DNA of 64,000 bases from Conexibacter sp. CPCC 205762 (GCF_030646155.1 NZ_JAUTDN010000019.1:1-64000); one strand, 5' to 3'. Counted from the stretch's first letter, positions 7,683-17,087 are shown. A program made the numbers and translations. The notes: generated from the letters alone by a model not told the origin.

Positions 7683-8816
7683 TCAGGCGTGCTTGACGAG
7701 GTCGCGCGCGGGGTCGATCGACCAGCGCGCGGCAAGTGCGGCGAGCGACTCACCGAGCGGCCAGGCGTCGGCCCGCTCCGGGCCCTCGTGCGTGACGGCG
7801 GCGCCCTTCAGCGCCATCGAGCCGGTGTTGTCGCCGATCGCGCGGATCTCCTGCACCTCGGCGGCGGTCAGGCGGATGTCGGCCGGCAGCGCGGCCAGCT
7901 CGGCGCGCTTGTCCTCGACCGGCTTGGCGTCCGCGCCGGCCTCCTGCACGAGCGTCGGCGCGACGCACGCGACCGGCTCGTGCGCCAGGTTCCACTGGCA
8001 GGCGAGCTGCAGCGGCGTGAGCGCGTGGCGGGCGGCGATCGCCTCCATCCGCGCGATCCGCTCCAGCCCGCGCTGGACCCAGCCGTCGGGGCGGAACTTG
8101 CGGTGGTCGCGCTCGCCGAGCGTGCCGGGGTCGCGCAGGTCGCCGCCGAACAGGCCGCCGTAGTCGACGACGCGCGTGATCAGCTTGACGTCGTGCCTGA
8201 CGGCGGCCGGCAGCACCAGCTCGCCGGGCCACGGCTCGAGCGGGTTGAGGATCACCATCGCCCAGTCGATCCGCTCGCCGAAGCGCTCGAAGCAGTCGAT
8301 CAGGTCGAGCGTGAAGCCGTTGGCGGGGCCGGGCGCGACGCCGATCAGATCGGTCAGGCCGGCGTCGCGCAGCGCCGCCATCCCGTTCCAGACGGCCTCG
8401 CTCGTGTAGCCGATGCGGTCGGGGTTGTGCAGCAGCAGCAGGTCGAAGCGGTCGACCCCGCAGCGCTCCAGCGACGCCTCGGTCGCGCGGCGCAGGTAGG
8501 AGGCGTAGTCCCCGGCGCCGCGCAGGCGCGGGTCGGTGAAGCGCGGGAAGCCCTTCGCGCCCTCGCGCTCGCCCTCGTAGAAGTCGTGGCCGACGGCGCC
8601 GACGAGCACGTAGTCGTCGCGCTCCAGCCCGCGCAGCGCGCGGCCGAGCAGGCGGTCGGCGTCGCCGGCGCCGTAGGCGTCGGCGGTCAGGACGGTGCGG
8701 ATCGCGGCGTCGGGCCGCAGCAGCGCCAGCAGCCGCTCGTCGTCGAGCGGCTCGCCGAAGTGCATGAAGCGCCCGCCGCTCCAGGTGCCGACGGCGGTGC
8801 GGGTCGGTTCAGCCAT
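7683..8816 (-). CDS. Aldo/keto reductase family protein, catalytic residues altered
   Basis: A 377-residue TIM-barrel protein of the AKR superfamily, NAD(P)H-dependent carbonyl reductases. Family landmarks are TADAYGAGDADRLLGRAL (res 44-61), a long Arg-rich loop, and VDRFDLLLLHNPDR with the catalytic-type His130. Tyr48 is present. The usual catalytic Asp five residues before Tyr48 is Leu43, and the strand that normally ends in Lys (VIATKVG) reads VLVGAVG, so Lys is absent as well. Two of the four tetrad residues are therefore missing. It could be a non-reducing paralogue or belong to a divergent actinobacterial subgroup with other chemistry. The tail after residue 320 is longer than in most AKRs. 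Confidence 0.85.
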   Translation of the reverse strand: MAEPTRTAVGTWSGGRFMHFGEPLDDERLLALLRPDAAIRTVLTADAYGAGDADRLLGRALRGLERDDYVLVGAVGHDFYEGEREGAKGFPRFTDPRLRGAGDYASYLRRATEASLERCGVDRFDLLLLHNPDRIGYTSEAVWNGMAALRDAGLTDLIGVAPGPANGFTLDLIDCFERFGERIDWAMVILNPLEPWPGELVLPAAVRHDVKLITRVVDYGGLFGGDLRDPGTLGERDHRKFRPDGWVQRGLERIARMEAIAARHALTPLQLACQWNLAHEPVACVAPTLVQEAGADAKPVEDKRAELAALPADIRLTAAEVQEIRAIGDNTGSMALKGAAVTHEGPERADAWPLGESLAALAARWSIDPARDLVKHA

Positions 8817-8829
8817 GCCTCAGACGCTA

Positions 8830-8921
8830 GCGCAGCAGCTGCGAAGCCCGAGCTTCGGCGATCGTGCTCGGCAATTGCCGCCTCAGCGCAAGAGCTGCGA
8901 AGCCCGAGCCTCGGCAATTGT
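8830..8921. repeat. Direct duplication of the 3' end of the downstream epimerase gene
   Basis: Copy 1 (8830-8865) and copy 2 (8886-8921) match at about 31 of 36 positions. Copy 2 is the actual 3' end of the epimerase gene ([12 protein letters not shown] then TGA). Copy 1, just past that stop, can encode the same [12 protein letters not shown] followed by TAG. An 11-mer, CTCGGCAATTG, also recurs between and within the copies. Confidence 0.75.
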
Positions 8922-9911
8922 CGCTCGCAGCGTCTCGCGCACGCCGTATCTCGGCTTCCATCTCAGCTCGCGCTCGGCCTTCGCGACGTCCATCAGCATC
9001 GGCACGCGCAGCGCGTTGAGCCACTGCGCGTCCTCGGGCACGAACGGCAGCCGCGTCGCCGCCTCGGCGGCCAGGTCGACCGCCAGCTCCGGCACCGGGA
9101 TCGTGTACCAGCCGAGGTCGTCGGCGAGGTCGCGCATCGTCAGCGTGCCGTGCGCGGCGAGGTTGTAGACGCCCGGCTTGCCTCTGCCGAGCGTCGCGGC
9201 GCGCAACGCCGCGGCGACGTCGTCGTGGTGCACGAGCTGGAACGAGATGCCGTTGTCCGGGATCACCGGCTTCAGCACCGGCACCGCGTCGAGCAGCTTC
9301 CAGATCGCCGCCGGCATCTTGTCGCCGAGCTGGACGTAGGGGATGTTGCCGATGAACATCAGCGCGTCCGGGCCGGCGACGATGCAGGGACGGAAGACGT
9401 AGACCTCGGTGCCGCTGCCGACGGTCGCCTCCGACAGCGCCCGCTCGACCGCCGCCTTCGCCTTCGAGTAGGCGTGCGCGTCGGTGCCGCGCGGCGGCTG
9501 CTCCTCTCTCAGCAGCGGCGGGTTGTCGTCGTGGAAGCCGTAGGCGGCGACCGAGGAGGTGTAGACGAGCCGTCTGACGCCGGCGCGGACGGCGGCGCCG
9601 AAGACGTTGCGCGAGCCGGTCAGGTTGACCTCGCGGCCGCTCTCGCCCGGCGCGCCCATGATCGCGAAGGCGAGGTGGACGACGACGTCGGCGCCCTCGA
9701 CCAGCGCGGTGACCGCGTCGCGGTCGAGCACGTCGCCGCGCGTGTAGTCGGTCTTCTTCCAGCCCTCGGCGGCGGGATCGACGTCGCGGCGGCCGAACGC
9801 CCGGATCCGCCCGACCTCTCTGCTGCGCTCCAGCGACCGCACGAAGGCGCGCCCGACGTCCCCGGTCGGACCGGTCACGGCGACGGTGAGACCCGCGGCG
9901 GCAGCGGCCAT
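8883..9911 (-). CDS. NAD-dependent epimerase/dehydratase family protein (extended SDR)
   Basis: A 342-residue extended short-chain dehydrogenase. The N-terminal Rossmann motif reads [18 protein letters not shown] (res 10-27). An Asp-rich strand ([21 protein letters not shown]) and the active-site pair (YTSSVAAYG with YSKAK) follow. These proteins act on nucleotide sugars or related diols and ketones; the substrate cannot be told from sequence. The C-terminal half ([19 protein letters not shown]) resembles actinobacterial NAD-dependent epimerases of unassigned function. Start ATG 9911 lies 10 bp after the NUDIX stop on the same strand, so the two genes are probably one transcript. Its 3' end is duplicated downstream. 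Confidence 0.85.
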   Translation of the reverse strand: MAAAAAGLTVAVTGPTGDVGRAFVRSLERSREVGRIRAFGRRDVDPAAEGWKKTDYTRGDVLDRDAVTALVEGADVVVHLAFAIMGAPGESGREVNLTGSRNVFGAAVRAGVRRLVYTSSVAAYGFHDDNPPLLREEQPPRGTDAHAYSKAKAAVERALSEATVGSGTEVYVFRPCIVAGPDALMFIGNIPYVQLGDKMPAAIWKLLDAVPVLKPVIPDNGISFQLVHHDDVAAALRAATLGRGKPGVYNLAAHGTLTMRDLADDLGWYTIPVPELAVDLAAEAATRLPFVPEDAQWLNALRVPMLMDVAKAERELRWKPRYGVRETLRATIAEARASQLLR

Positions 9912-9921
9912 CGTGCGCTCC

Positions 9922-10581
9922 CTACCTCCGGCCGACCTGCTCGTAGCCGGGATCGCCCGGCAGCAGCACGCGCAGCTCGTCTCTGACCGTGACGATGCGC
10001 GGCTCGACCGCCTCGATCACCAGCTCGTAGCTGTACTCCAGCAGCTGGTTGGCGCTGCTGAAGGCGCGCAGCTGCTCGAGGTGCTTGATCGTCGGGAAGA
10101 CGAGCGGCAGCTGCCCGGCCTGGTGGGCGGCGAGCGCCTCGGTCGGCGTCAGCCACTTGAAGTCGACGCACTCCTCGCCGTCGACCCTCGGCTCGGCGTC
10201 GCGCGGCGCGGCCGCGACGAAGAACCAGGTGTCGAAGCGGGTCTTCAGATGGGCCGGCGTGATCCAGCGCGAGAAGGGCGTCAGCAGGTCGTTGTCGAGC
10301 CGCACCCCGGCCTCCTCGGCGACCTCGCGCAGCGCGGCGACGCGGAGCGCGTACTGGAGGTCCTCCGGGTGGTCGATCGGGCCGTCCTCGGGATCGACGG
10401 AGCCGCCGGGGAAGACCCACACGCCGCCCATGAATCTGGCGTTGGGGGTGCGCTGGACGAGCAGCAGCTCGAGCGCTGCGGTGCCGCCGCGCACGACGAT
10501 CACGCTGGCTGCGGTGCGGGGCGGGGTGACCGGACCGGCGTTGACCTCCTCGCCGGGTCCGAGACCGGGGTGCGGCTCCAT
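9922..10581 (-). CDS. NUDIX hydrolase (NUDT19-like, possible CoA/nucleoside diphosphate hydrolase)
   Basis: A 219-residue NUDIX-fold pyrophosphohydrolase. The NUDIX box is split by an insertion: [14 protein letters not shown] supplies the leading glycines and [13 protein letters not shown] the REVxEExG core (about res 75-90), an arrangement seen in NUDT7/NUDT19-type enzymes that hydrolyse acyl-CoA or related diphosphates. A conserved [13 protein letters not shown] strand follows. ATG 10581 was chosen because the longer open frame upstream overlaps the divergent rubredoxin gene and looks random. It probably shares a transcript with the epimerase. The substrate is inferred from subfamily resemblance only. 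Confidence 0.85.
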   Translation of the reverse strand: MEPHPGLGPGEEVNAGPVTPPRTAASVIVVRGGTAALELLLVQRTPNARFMGGVWVFPGGSVDPEDGPIDHPEDLQYALRVAALREVAEEAGVRLDNDLLTPFSRWITPAHLKTRFDTWFFVAAAPRDAEPRVDGEECVDFKWLTPTEALAAHQAGQLPLVFPTIKHLEQLRAFSSANQLLEYSYELVIEAVEPRIVTVRDELRVLLPGDPGYEQVGRR

Positions 10582-10620
10582 GGGTCGCACCCTACCGAAG
10601 GCGCGGTACCGTGTGAGCCC

Positions 10621-10803
10621 ATGAGCACGACCCAGACCGAGCAGAAGTGGATCTGCGAGTCCTGCGGGTTCATCTACGACCCCCAGGACGGCGACCCCGA
10701 CGGCGGCATCCCGCCCGGAACGGCCTTCGAGGACATCCCGGAGACGTGGTTCTGTCCCGTCTGCGGCGCACGCAAGCGCGACTTCGTCCCGTACGAGGAC
10801 TGA
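10621..10803 (+). CDS. Rubredoxin
   Basis: A 60-residue one-iron electron carrier. The four iron ligands are in CESCGFIYD (res 13 and 16) and CPVCGARK (res 46 and 49), with the family's [18 protein letters not shown] between them. Rubredoxins pass single electrons to partners such as alkane hydroxylases, superoxide reductase or rubrerythrin. None of these genes is adjacent, so the partner is unknown. It is divergent from the NUDIX gene across 39 bp. Length and spacing match the family exactly. Confidence 0.96.
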   Translation: MSTTQTEQKWICESCGFIYDPQDGDPDGGIPPGTAFEDIPETWFCPVCGARKRDFVPYED

Positions 10804-10867
10804 CAGGCCGCCGTCGTCGCGCCGCCGGGCGCTCAAGCTCCGGCGGCGTGCGGCCGACTCCCAGGGC

Positions 10868-11848
10868 ATGTGCACGCGCGTCTTCTGGAACGACAACGGC
10901 GTCGCCATGGTCACCGGGCGCACGCTCGACTGGGAGGTCAGCGACCGCCCGCGACTGTGGGTCACGCCGCGCGGGACCGCGCGCCACGGCGACGCCGGCG
11001 AGGGTTCGCTGGAGTGGGTCTCCCGCTACGGCGCGGTCGCGCTGCAGGGATGGGGGGTGGTGACGCCGGAGGCGCTCAACGAGCGCGGCCTGGCGGTCCA
11101 CACGCTCTACCTCGGCGCCGCCGGCTGGGAGCGGCGCGACGATCGCCCCGCCGTCTCCAACCGCCTCTGGTCGCAGTACGTCGCCGACAACTTCGCGACC
11201 GTCTCCGAGGCGCTCGACGGGCTCGAGCGGGTGCGGATCGTCTCGGTGCCGCTCAACGGCCAGCACGTCGGCGCCCATCTCGCGATCGAGGACCCGTCGG
11301 GGGACGCCGCGATCGTCGAGATCGTCGACGGCCGCGTGACGGTGCGCCGCGGCGCGGAGTACAGAGTGATGACCAACGACCCGCCGTACGAGCAGCAGGT
11401 CGAGAACCTCGGCCGCTACCGCCCGTGGGGCGGCGAGCTGCCGCTGCCGGGTGACATCGTCTCCGAGGAGCGGTTCGTGCGCGCCACGTACTTCCTCTCG
11501 CATCTGCCGAGACCGGCCGACCACGGCGAGGCGGTCGCGGGCGTGCTTGGCGTCGTGCGCAACTGCTCGGTGCCGTTCGGCGCCCCCGACAGCCGCTTCG
11601 ACACCTTCCCGACGTGGTGGTGCTGCGCCCAGGACCTGAGCGAGCGCGTGCTCTACTTCGCCGCCACGCGCGCGCCGAACGTCGTCTGGCTGTCGCTCGA
11701 CGGGCTCGACCTCTCCGCCGGCAGCGGCACGCGCACGCTCGACCCGTCCGATCCGACGCTCGCCGGCGAGCTGGCCGGCGCGCTCGTCGCCGCGCCGCTC
11801 GACTACGGCGTCGCCGCGAGCGCGGAGCCTGCCGGCGCGAACCGCTGA
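10868..11848 (+). CDS. Linear amide C-N hydrolase, choloylglycine hydrolase family (Ntn)
   Basis: A 326-residue N-terminal-nucleophile hydrolase of the bile salt hydrolase/penicillin V acylase family. The protein begins MCTRVFW; removal of Met exposes Cys2 as nucleophile. Other family active-site elements are GRTLDWE (Arg18 and Asp21), TNDPPYEQQ (Asn in the oxyanion region) and a downstream Arg. Members cleave linear amides such as conjugated bile acids, penicillin V or N-acyl homoserine lactones. A soil actinobacterium more likely uses the last kind or a lipid amide. No signal peptide is present, so the enzyme is predicted cytoplasmic. Confidence 0.9.
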   Translation: MCTRVFWNDNGVAMVTGRTLDWEVSDRPRLWVTPRGTARHGDAGEGSLEWVSRYGAVALQGWGVVTPEALNERGLAVHTLYLGAAGWERRDDRPAVSNRLWSQYVADNFATVSEALDGLERVRIVSVPLNGQHVGAHLAIEDPSGDAAIVEIVDGRVTVRRGAEYRVMTNDPPYEQQVENLGRYRPWGGELPLPGDIVSEERFVRATYFLSHLPRPADHGEAVAGVLGVVRNCSVPFGAPDSRFDTFPTWWCCAQDLSERVLYFAATRAPNVVWLSLDGLDLSAGSGTRTLDPSDPTLAGELAGALVAAPLDYGVAASAEPAGANR

Positions 11849-11921
11849 GCGGGACCCGCGCCGCGGCAGCGGGCGATCGGGCCGGCCGCCCGCGGCAGCG
11901 CTCCACTACGCTGTGGGCGGG

Positions 11922-13430
11922 ATGCCCCTCCGACGGATCTACGCGCTCACCTTCGTCGGCGGAGCGGCCTCCCTCGGCGGCGAGATCGCCGCCGCGCGCC
12001 TGATGGCGCCGTGGTTCGGCGACTCGACGCTGATCTGGGCCAACACGATCGGGGTCGTGCTCGTCGCGCTCTCGATCGGCTACTGGCTCGGCGGCAGATT
12101 CGCCGACCGCGACCCGTCGATCCGGCCGCTGGCGCTGATCATCCTCGCCGCCGCTGCCGTCTTCGCCGCGCTGCCGTTCTTCGCGCGGCCGTTCCTGCGC
12201 GTCTCGGTCGACGCGCTCAGCTCCGTCTCGGCCGGCGCCTTCGTCGGCTCGCTGATCGCCGTGCTGGTGCTGCTGGCGGTGCCGATGGTGCTGCTCGGGA
12301 TGATCTCGCCGTTCGTCGTCAAGCTGGCGATCAAGTCGGTCGACGAGGCCGGCAGAATCACCGGCCGCCTCTACGCCGTCTCGACGCTCGGCTCGCTCGC
12401 CGGCACCTTCCTCAGCTCGCTGCTGCTGATCCCCTTCCTCGGCACGCGCCGCACCTTCCTGATCTACGCGCTCGCGCTCGCGCTGGTCGCGACCGCCGCG
12501 CTCGGACGCCGCTTCGCGCCCGCGCCGATCGTGATCGCGATCCTGCTGGCGCTGCCGGTCGGGACCGTCAAGGCGGTCGGCGACGGCAAGGTGATCTGGG
12601 AGAAGGAGACGCTCTACCAGTACGCCGTCGTCATAGAGAAGAGAGACGGCGAGCGGCGGCTGGAGCTGAACGAGGGCCAGGCGGTCCACTCGATCTACGA
12701 GCCGGGCCGCTGGCTGACGGGCAACTACTGGGACGAGTTCCTGACGCTGCCGTTCGCGGCCCGCACGGACGGCAGCCCGCCGAGATCGGTCGCGATCCTC
12801 GGCAACGCCGCCGGCACGGTCGCGCGCCAGTACGGCCACTACTTCCCCGACACGCGCGTCGACGGCGTCGAGATCGACGGCGAGCTGAACAAGCTGGCGC
12901 GCTCGCTCTTCGACCTGAACGAGCGCGACGCGCCCAACGTCCACCTCCACACCGCCGACGGGCGGCCGTGGCTGCGGGCGCAGAGACGCAGATTCGACGC
13001 GATCTTCGTCGACGCCTACCGCCAGCCGTACGTGCCGTTCCACCTCGCGACGAAGGAGTTCTTCGAGGAGGTCCAGGACCACCTCAACCCGGGCGGCGTC
13101 GTGCTCGTCAACATCGGCCACCCGGAGCGGTCGCACGCGCTGGAGGAGGTGCTGACGGCGACGATGGCCGACGTCTTCACGACCGTCGTGCGCGACCCCA
13201 GCCAGCGCGTCAACACGATCGCGATCGCCGGCGACGGGACGATCTCGGCCGACGTGCTGCGCCAGGCGGCGCCGGGTCTGCCGGTCGACCTGCGCCCGGT
13301 CGCGGAGGCGACCGCGGCGCGGCTGGAGCCGCGGCTGCAGGGCGGCAGGGTCTACACCGACGACGTCGCGCCGGTCGAGTGGCTGATCGATTCCTCGATC
13401 GTGCAGGTCGCCGCCTCCGGCGAGCGCTGA
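11922..13430 (+). CDS. Membrane-fused spermidine synthase-like protein
   Basis: The 502-residue protein has an N-terminal half of about seven membrane segments (for example TIGVVLVALSIGYWLGGRFA and LIAVLVLLAVPMVLLGMISP). The C-terminal half is a Rossmann-type spermidine-synthase domain (res about 225-500) with VAILGNAAGTVARQYG, VDGVEIDGELNKLA and FDAIFVDAYRQPYVPFH. In true spermidine synthases the first of these is the GGGxG dcSAM site; here it is GNAAG, so polyamine synthesis is doubtful. ATG 11922 is used, with an in-frame GTG at 11913 as alternative. Fused proteins of this kind are common in actinobacteria and of unknown function. A PadR gene is convergent 4 bp away. Confidence 0.85.
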   Translation: MPLRRIYALTFVGGAASLGGEIAAARLMAPWFGDSTLIWANTIGVVLVALSIGYWLGGRFADRDPSIRPLALIILAAAAVFAALPFFARPFLRVSVDALSSVSAGAFVGSLIAVLVLLAVPMVLLGMISPFVVKLAIKSVDEAGRITGRLYAVSTLGSLAGTFLSSLLLIPFLGTRRTFLIYALALALVATAALGRRFAPAPIVIAILLALPVGTVKAVGDGKVIWEKETLYQYAVVIEKRDGERRLELNEGQAVHSIYEPGRWLTGNYWDEFLTLPFAARTDGSPPRSVAILGNAAGTVARQYGHYFPDTRVDGVEIDGELNKLARSLFDLNERDAPNVHLHTADGRPWLRAQRRRFDAIFVDAYRQPYVPFHLATKEFFEEVQDHLNPGGVVLVNIGHPERSHALEEVLTATMADVFTTVVRDPSQRVNTIAIAGDGTISADVLRQAAPGLPVDLRPVAEATAARLEPRLQGGRVYTDDVAPVEWLIDSSIVQVAASGER

Positions 13431-13434
13431 GCGC

Positions 13435-13842
13435 TCAGCCGTCGCCGTCGAGCGCCGCCAGCGCGGCCGCGACGGCGTGCTCGTGGCCGTCGACCAGCTC
13501 CAGCACCTCGTCGCGCCGGCCGACGCCGATCGCCGCCAGCTGACCCAGCAGCCGCGAGCGGCGGACGGTCTCGTCGAGCTGCTCGGAGACCTCGTCGCGG
13601 AAGAGCGCGGCGCCCGCGGCGGTCGGGCGGTAGCGGACCTTCGGCTGGCGCCCGGAGTCGTCGGCCGGGAGCGGCTCGATCAGCCCGTCGCGCTGGAGGC
13701 TGTTGAGCGCGCTGTAGACGTGCGAGCGGCTGACTCTCGCGAGCTGGTCGAAGCGGCGCTCGTAGCGCTTGCACAGCTCGTATCCGTAGCTCGGGTGCTC
13801 GAGCAGCAGCCCGAGCACCACGAGATCGACCGTCGACCGCAC
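13435..13842 (-). CDS. PadR-family transcriptional regulator
   Basis: A 135-residue winged-helix regulator. The N-terminal DNA-binding domain reads VVLGLLLEHPSYGYELCKRY, then RVSRSHVYSALNSLQRDGLI, the PadR pattern in which the recognition helix precedes a basic wing (PKVRYRPTAAG). The C-terminal helix (res 90-130) is the dimerisation arm. PadR proteins usually repress efflux or detoxification genes and respond to aromatic ligands. No obvious target lies next to it: the convergent neighbour is the spermidine-synthase-like gene and the upstream unit is a secreted Asp-rich protein. Targets are unknown. Confidence 0.88.
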   Translation of the reverse strand: MRSTVDLVVLGLLLEHPSYGYELCKRYERRFDQLARVSRSHVYSALNSLQRDGLIEPLPADDSGRQPKVRYRPTAAGAALFRDEVSEQLDETVRRSRLLGQLAAIGVGRRDEVLELVDGHEHAVAAALAALDGDG

Positions 13843-13930
13843 GCGTTCCCTGCCCCGATGACGCTGCGGCGTGCCTCCGCGACACGCCTGGAAGTCCGTC
13901 CAGGGAACGCTAGTGCACGGACCTGACAGA

Positions 13931-13952
13931 GCGCAAGCGCGCCCGCTTGCGC
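13931..13952 (-). terminator. Hairpin terminator after the Asp/Lys-rich secreted protein gene
   Basis: GCGCAAGCG (13931-13939) pairs with CGCTTGCGC (13944-13952) around a 4-nt loop, 4 bp past the stop of the gene ending at 13957. No T-tract is present, as is usual at this GC content. Confidence 0.6.
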
Positions 13953-13956
13953 GCTC

Positions 13957-14709
13957 CTACCGCGCCGCCACGGTGAACGTGGTCGTCACGTCCGCGTCGC
14001 CGTCGGTCGGCGATGCGGTCAGCTTGTAGCTGCCGGGCTTGAGGCTGCGGGACTTCCACTGCGCGACGGTGAAGGCGTTGGCGCCGCTGTCGCCGTCGAC
14101 GAAGGCGGTGCCGCCTATCGGCGCGGTGCGCGAGCAGCGCTTGCCCTTCTTGCCGCCCTTGGCCTTCGCCTTGCCCTTTGCGGCCTGCTTGCCCTTGGCG
14201 CCCTTCTTGGTCTTGGTCGCGGCGGCGGTGACGCAGCGCTTGCCGCTGGTCGTGCCGGCCTCGGTGCGCGCGAGCGACAGCGCGACCTCGCCGGGCTGGT
14301 CGAGCGTGAAGGTCACGCGGACCTTCGCGGCGCGGCCTCTGCCGGCGACCTTGCCGGTCAGCTTCGTCAGCAGCGGCGCGGCGACCGTGTCGTCGCAGTC
14401 GTCGGCGGTGGCGATCGCGGCGTCGTCGCCGGAGTCGTCGCTCCAGTCGTCGGAGCTGTCGTCGCCGGTGTCGTCGTCGCAGAGCGCGGAGACGTCGCCG
14501 TCGGAGCCGTCGTCGACGACCACGTCGGAGGTGCACTCGATCGTGCCGTCGTCGCTTTCGACGGCCAGCTCGCCGTCGCCGCAGATCGAGTCGTCGTCAG
14601 CAGCGGCGTGAGCGGTGGGGGAGGCCGCGGGGGCGGCGAAGGTGGCGGGCGCCGCGACCAGCAGCAGCGCGAGCGCGGAGAGGAGAGGAAGCAGCAGGCG
14701 TCGGGACAT
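13957..14709 (-). CDS. Secreted protein with Asp-rich and Lys-rich segments
   Basis: A 250-residue protein of unknown function. Residues 1-25 form a signal peptide (LLLPLLSALALLLVAAPATF, cleavage near FAAPAA). Residues 35-108 are extremely acidic (DDDTGDDSSDDWSDDSGDD). Residues 115-160 look like a beta domain (KVRVTFTLDQPGEVALSLAR). Residues 165-190 are a poly-basic run (KTKKGAKGKQAAKGKAKAKG), followed by a second beta strand set (SLKPGSYKLTASPTDGDADV). Six cysteines are spread along the chain. The charge separation suggests calcium or cell-wall polymer binding, which is inference. It is a single-gene unit divergent from the two-component operon. Confidence 0.8.
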   Translation of the reverse strand: MSRRLLLPLLSALALLLVAAPATFAAPAASPTAHAAADDDSICGDGELAVESDDGTIECTSDVVVDDGSDGDVSALCDDDTGDDSSDDWSDDSGDDAAIATADDCDDTVAAPLLTKLTGKVAGRGRAAKVRVTFTLDQPGEVALSLARTEAGTTSGKRCVTAAATKTKKGAKGKQAAKGKAKAKGGKKGKRCSRTAPIGGTAFVDGDSGANAFTVAQWKSRSLKPGSYKLTASPTDGDADVTTTFTVAAR

Positions 14710-14856
14710 GCCCCTCAGATCGACGTGCCAGAACCGCCGCTTGAGTGCACTGGACCATCCTCCTAGACGGCGGTGCGCCGACTAAAGGCTCGCCTTCTCA
14801 GCTTTCTCCCAGGTCGCTCTTAGGGGTTGTTCAGCTTGCGCAGGGATGGTGGCCCG

Positions 14857-15528
14857 ATGCGCATCCTCGTGGTGGACGACGAGCCGGCGGTGCGCAGCTC
14901 GCTCGAACGCGCGCTGCGGATCGACGGCTACGAGGTCGCGCTCGCGGCCGACGGCCAGGAGGCGCTCGACGCGCTCAGCGGCGTCGCGCCCGACGCGGTC
15001 GTGCTCGACCTCGCGATGCCGGAGGTCGGCGGGCTGGAGGTCTGCCGCCGCCTGCGCGCCGCGGGCGACCGCACGCCGGTCCTGATGCTGACCGCGCGCG
15101 ACACCGTCGCCGACCGCGTCAGCGGGCTCGACGCCGGCGCCGACGACTACCTCGTCAAGCCGTTCGCGCTGGAGGAGCTGAGCGCGCGCCTGCGGGCGCT
15201 GCTGCGGCGGACCGGCGCCGACGGGCGCGAGCTGCTGCGCTTCGGCGACCTGCAGCTGGACCCGAGCGCCCACGAGGTCCGTCGCGGCGAGCGCGAGATC
15301 GAGCTGACGCGGACCGAGTTCCTGCTGCTGGAGCTGCTGCTGCGCCACCCGCGCCAGGTGCTCCCGCGCAGCGTCATCTTCGAGCACGTGTGGGGCTACG
15401 ACTTCGGCTCGACGTCGAACTCGCTGGAGGTCTACGTCGGCTACCTGCGGCGCAAGACCGAGGCCGACGGCGAGTCGCGCGTGATCCACACGGTCCGCGG
15501 CGTCGGCTACGTGCTGCGCGAGAGATGA
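14857..15528 (+). CDS. Two-component response regulator, OmpR/PhoB family (MprA-like)
   Basis: A 223-residue regulator. The receiver domain (res 1-115) has the acidic pair in VVDDEP (res 6-9), the phospho-acceptor Asp51 in VVLDLAMPE and the Lys in DYLVKPF. The C-terminal winged helix (res 125-223) ends in the usual [12 protein letters not shown]. The sequence and the partner kinase most resemble MprA/MprB-type envelope-stress systems of actinobacteria. ATG 14857 is preferred over an upstream in-frame TTG at 14827 because it starts directly at the receiver fold. It overlaps the kinase gene by 4 bp (ATGA). Confidence 0.95.
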   Translation: MRILVVDDEPAVRSSLERALRIDGYEVALAADGQEALDALSGVAPDAVVLDLAMPEVGGLEVCRRLRAAGDRTPVLMLTARDTVADRVSGLDAGADDYLVKPFALEELSARLRALLRRTGADGRELLRFGDLQLDPSAHEVRRGEREIELTRTEFLLLELLLRHPRQVLPRSVIFEHVWGYDFGSTSNSLEVYVGYLRRKTEADGESRVIHTVRGVGYVLRER

Positions 15529-17087
15529 CGCTGCGGCGCCGGCTGGCGCTGGTCGCCGCGGCGGCCGTCGCGGTCTCGATCGCGCTCGCCTCGGGGATCG
15601 TCTACGTCGTCGTGCGCGGCGAGCTGCGCGGCCAGCTCGACAGCGAGCTGCGGCAGGTCGCCGAGCGGCGCAACCTCGACTTCGTGCTGCGGCCGCCGCC
15701 CGGTCTGCCCGGGGCCGGCCAGATGGCGCCGCTGAGAGCGCCGGGCGCGCCGAGAGACGCGCTCGGGCTGCAGACGACCTACGTCGGCGCGGTGCTGGAG
15801 GACGGCACGCGGCTGCGGCCGCCGGGCGCCGCCGGGCAGCCGAGGCTGCCGGTCGACGCCGACACGAAGGCGGTCGCGGCCGGCACTCACGGCGCGTTCC
15901 TCAGCGACGCCGACGTCGACGGCACCGCGGTGCGGATCCTGACCGTCCCGGCGCGGACGGGGATCGCGATCCAGATCGCGCGGCCGCTGACCGACGTCAA
16001 CCGCACGCTCGACCGGCTCGCGCTCGTGCTGCTGCTCGTCAGCGCCGGCGGGATCGCGCTGGCGGCGGGGCTCGGGCGGCTCGTCGCGCGAACCGCGCTG
16101 CGGCCGGTCGGCCAGCTGACGGCGGCGGTCGAGCACGTCGGCGAGACCGGTGACCTGACGCGGCGGATCGACGTGCCCGAGCCCGCGAGCGGCGCCGTCA
16201 GCGGCGGTGTGCGGCGGCTGCTCGACGCCGACGCCAGTCCCGACGGCGACGAGATCGCGCGGCTGGCGCGCTCCTTCAACGCGATGCTGGGAGCGTTGGA
16301 GGCGTCGGTCGGGCGCCAGCGCCAGCTCGTCGCCGACGCCTCGCACGAGCTGCGCACGCCGCTGACGAGCCTGCGCACGAACATCGAGGTGCTGGCGCTG
16401 CCGGCCGGGCTGCCCGAGGACGAGCGGCGGCGGCTGCTCGGCGACGTCGTCGAGCAGCTGGAGGAGCTGAGCGGGCTCGTCGGCGACCTGGTCGAGCTGG
16501 CGCGCGAGCAGGAGCCCTCCGACGCCGTCGAGGACGTGCGGCTCGACCTGTTGGTGGAGGAGGCGGTGACGCGCGCGCGGCGGCGGCCGGGCGCGCCGGT
16601 GTTCGCCGTCAGACTGGCGCCGACGCTCGTGCGCGGGGTGCCGGCGCGGCTGGAGCGGGCGGTCACGAACCTGCTCGACAACGCCGCCAAGTGGAGTCCG
16701 CTCGATGCCGAGGTGACGGTCGCGCTGAGCGACGCCGGCGAGCTGACGGTGCGCGACCGCGGGCCGGGGATCGCGCCGAGCGACCTGCCGCACGTGTTCG
16801 AGCGCTTCTACCGCGCGCCGAGCGCGCGCGGGATGCCGGGCTCGGGCCTCGGGCTGGCGATCGTGCGGCAGGTGGCCGAGCTGCACGGCGGCCGCGCGAG
16901 CGCCGAGGCGGCGGCGGGCGGCGGCGCGCTGATGCGGCTGACGCTGCCGGGCGAGCCGCTGGAGCCCGGCGAGCTCGCTACGCCGAGACCGACCGCAGCG
17001 CCCGCCGCGTCACCGCCGCGGCCGCCCGCTCCGGCGGCCAGTGGTGGCCGAGACGGAGATGGCGGTACGTCCACGAGAGCAGGTTGA
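15525..17087 (+). CDS. Sensor histidine kinase (HAMP-HisKA-HATPase, MprB-like)
   Basis: A 520-residue membrane kinase. TM1 is about res 7-30 ([20 protein letters not shown]), an extracytoplasmic sensor covers 31-160, TM2 is about 165-188, HAMP 188-250, the phospho-acceptor His274 lies in [12 protein letters not shown], and the ATPase domain has the N box ([10 protein letters not shown]), G1 ([10 protein letters not shown]) and G2 ([11 protein letters not shown]). A Pro/Ala-rich tail of about 40 residues follows. Its last 110 bp overlap the 3' end of the convergent TetR gene, an unusually long tail-to-tail overlap. It phosphorylates the regulator encoded just upstream. The signal is unknown. 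Confidence 0.95.
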   Translation: MTLRRRLALVAAAAVAVSIALASGIVYVVVRGELRGQLDSELRQVAERRNLDFVLRPPPGLPGAGQMAPLRAPGAPRDALGLQTTYVGAVLEDGTRLRPPGAAGQPRLPVDADTKAVAAGTHGAFLSDADVDGTAVRILTVPARTGIAIQIARPLTDVNRTLDRLALVLLLVSAGGIALAAGLGRLVARTALRPVGQLTAAVEHVGETGDLTRRIDVPEPASGAVSGGVRRLLDADASPDGDEIARLARSFNAMLGALEASVGRQRQLVADASHELRTPLTSLRTNIEVLALPAGLPEDERRRLLGDVVEQLEELSGLVGDLVELAREQEPSDAVEDVRLDLLVEEAVTRARRRPGAPVFAVRLAPTLVRGVPARLERAVTNLLDNAAKWSPLDAEVTVALSDAGELTVRDRGPGIAPSDLPHVFERFYRAPSARGMPGSGLGLAIVRQVAELHGGRASAEAAAGGGALMRLTLPGEPLEPGELATPRPTAAPAASPPRPPAPAASGGRDGDGGTSTRAG

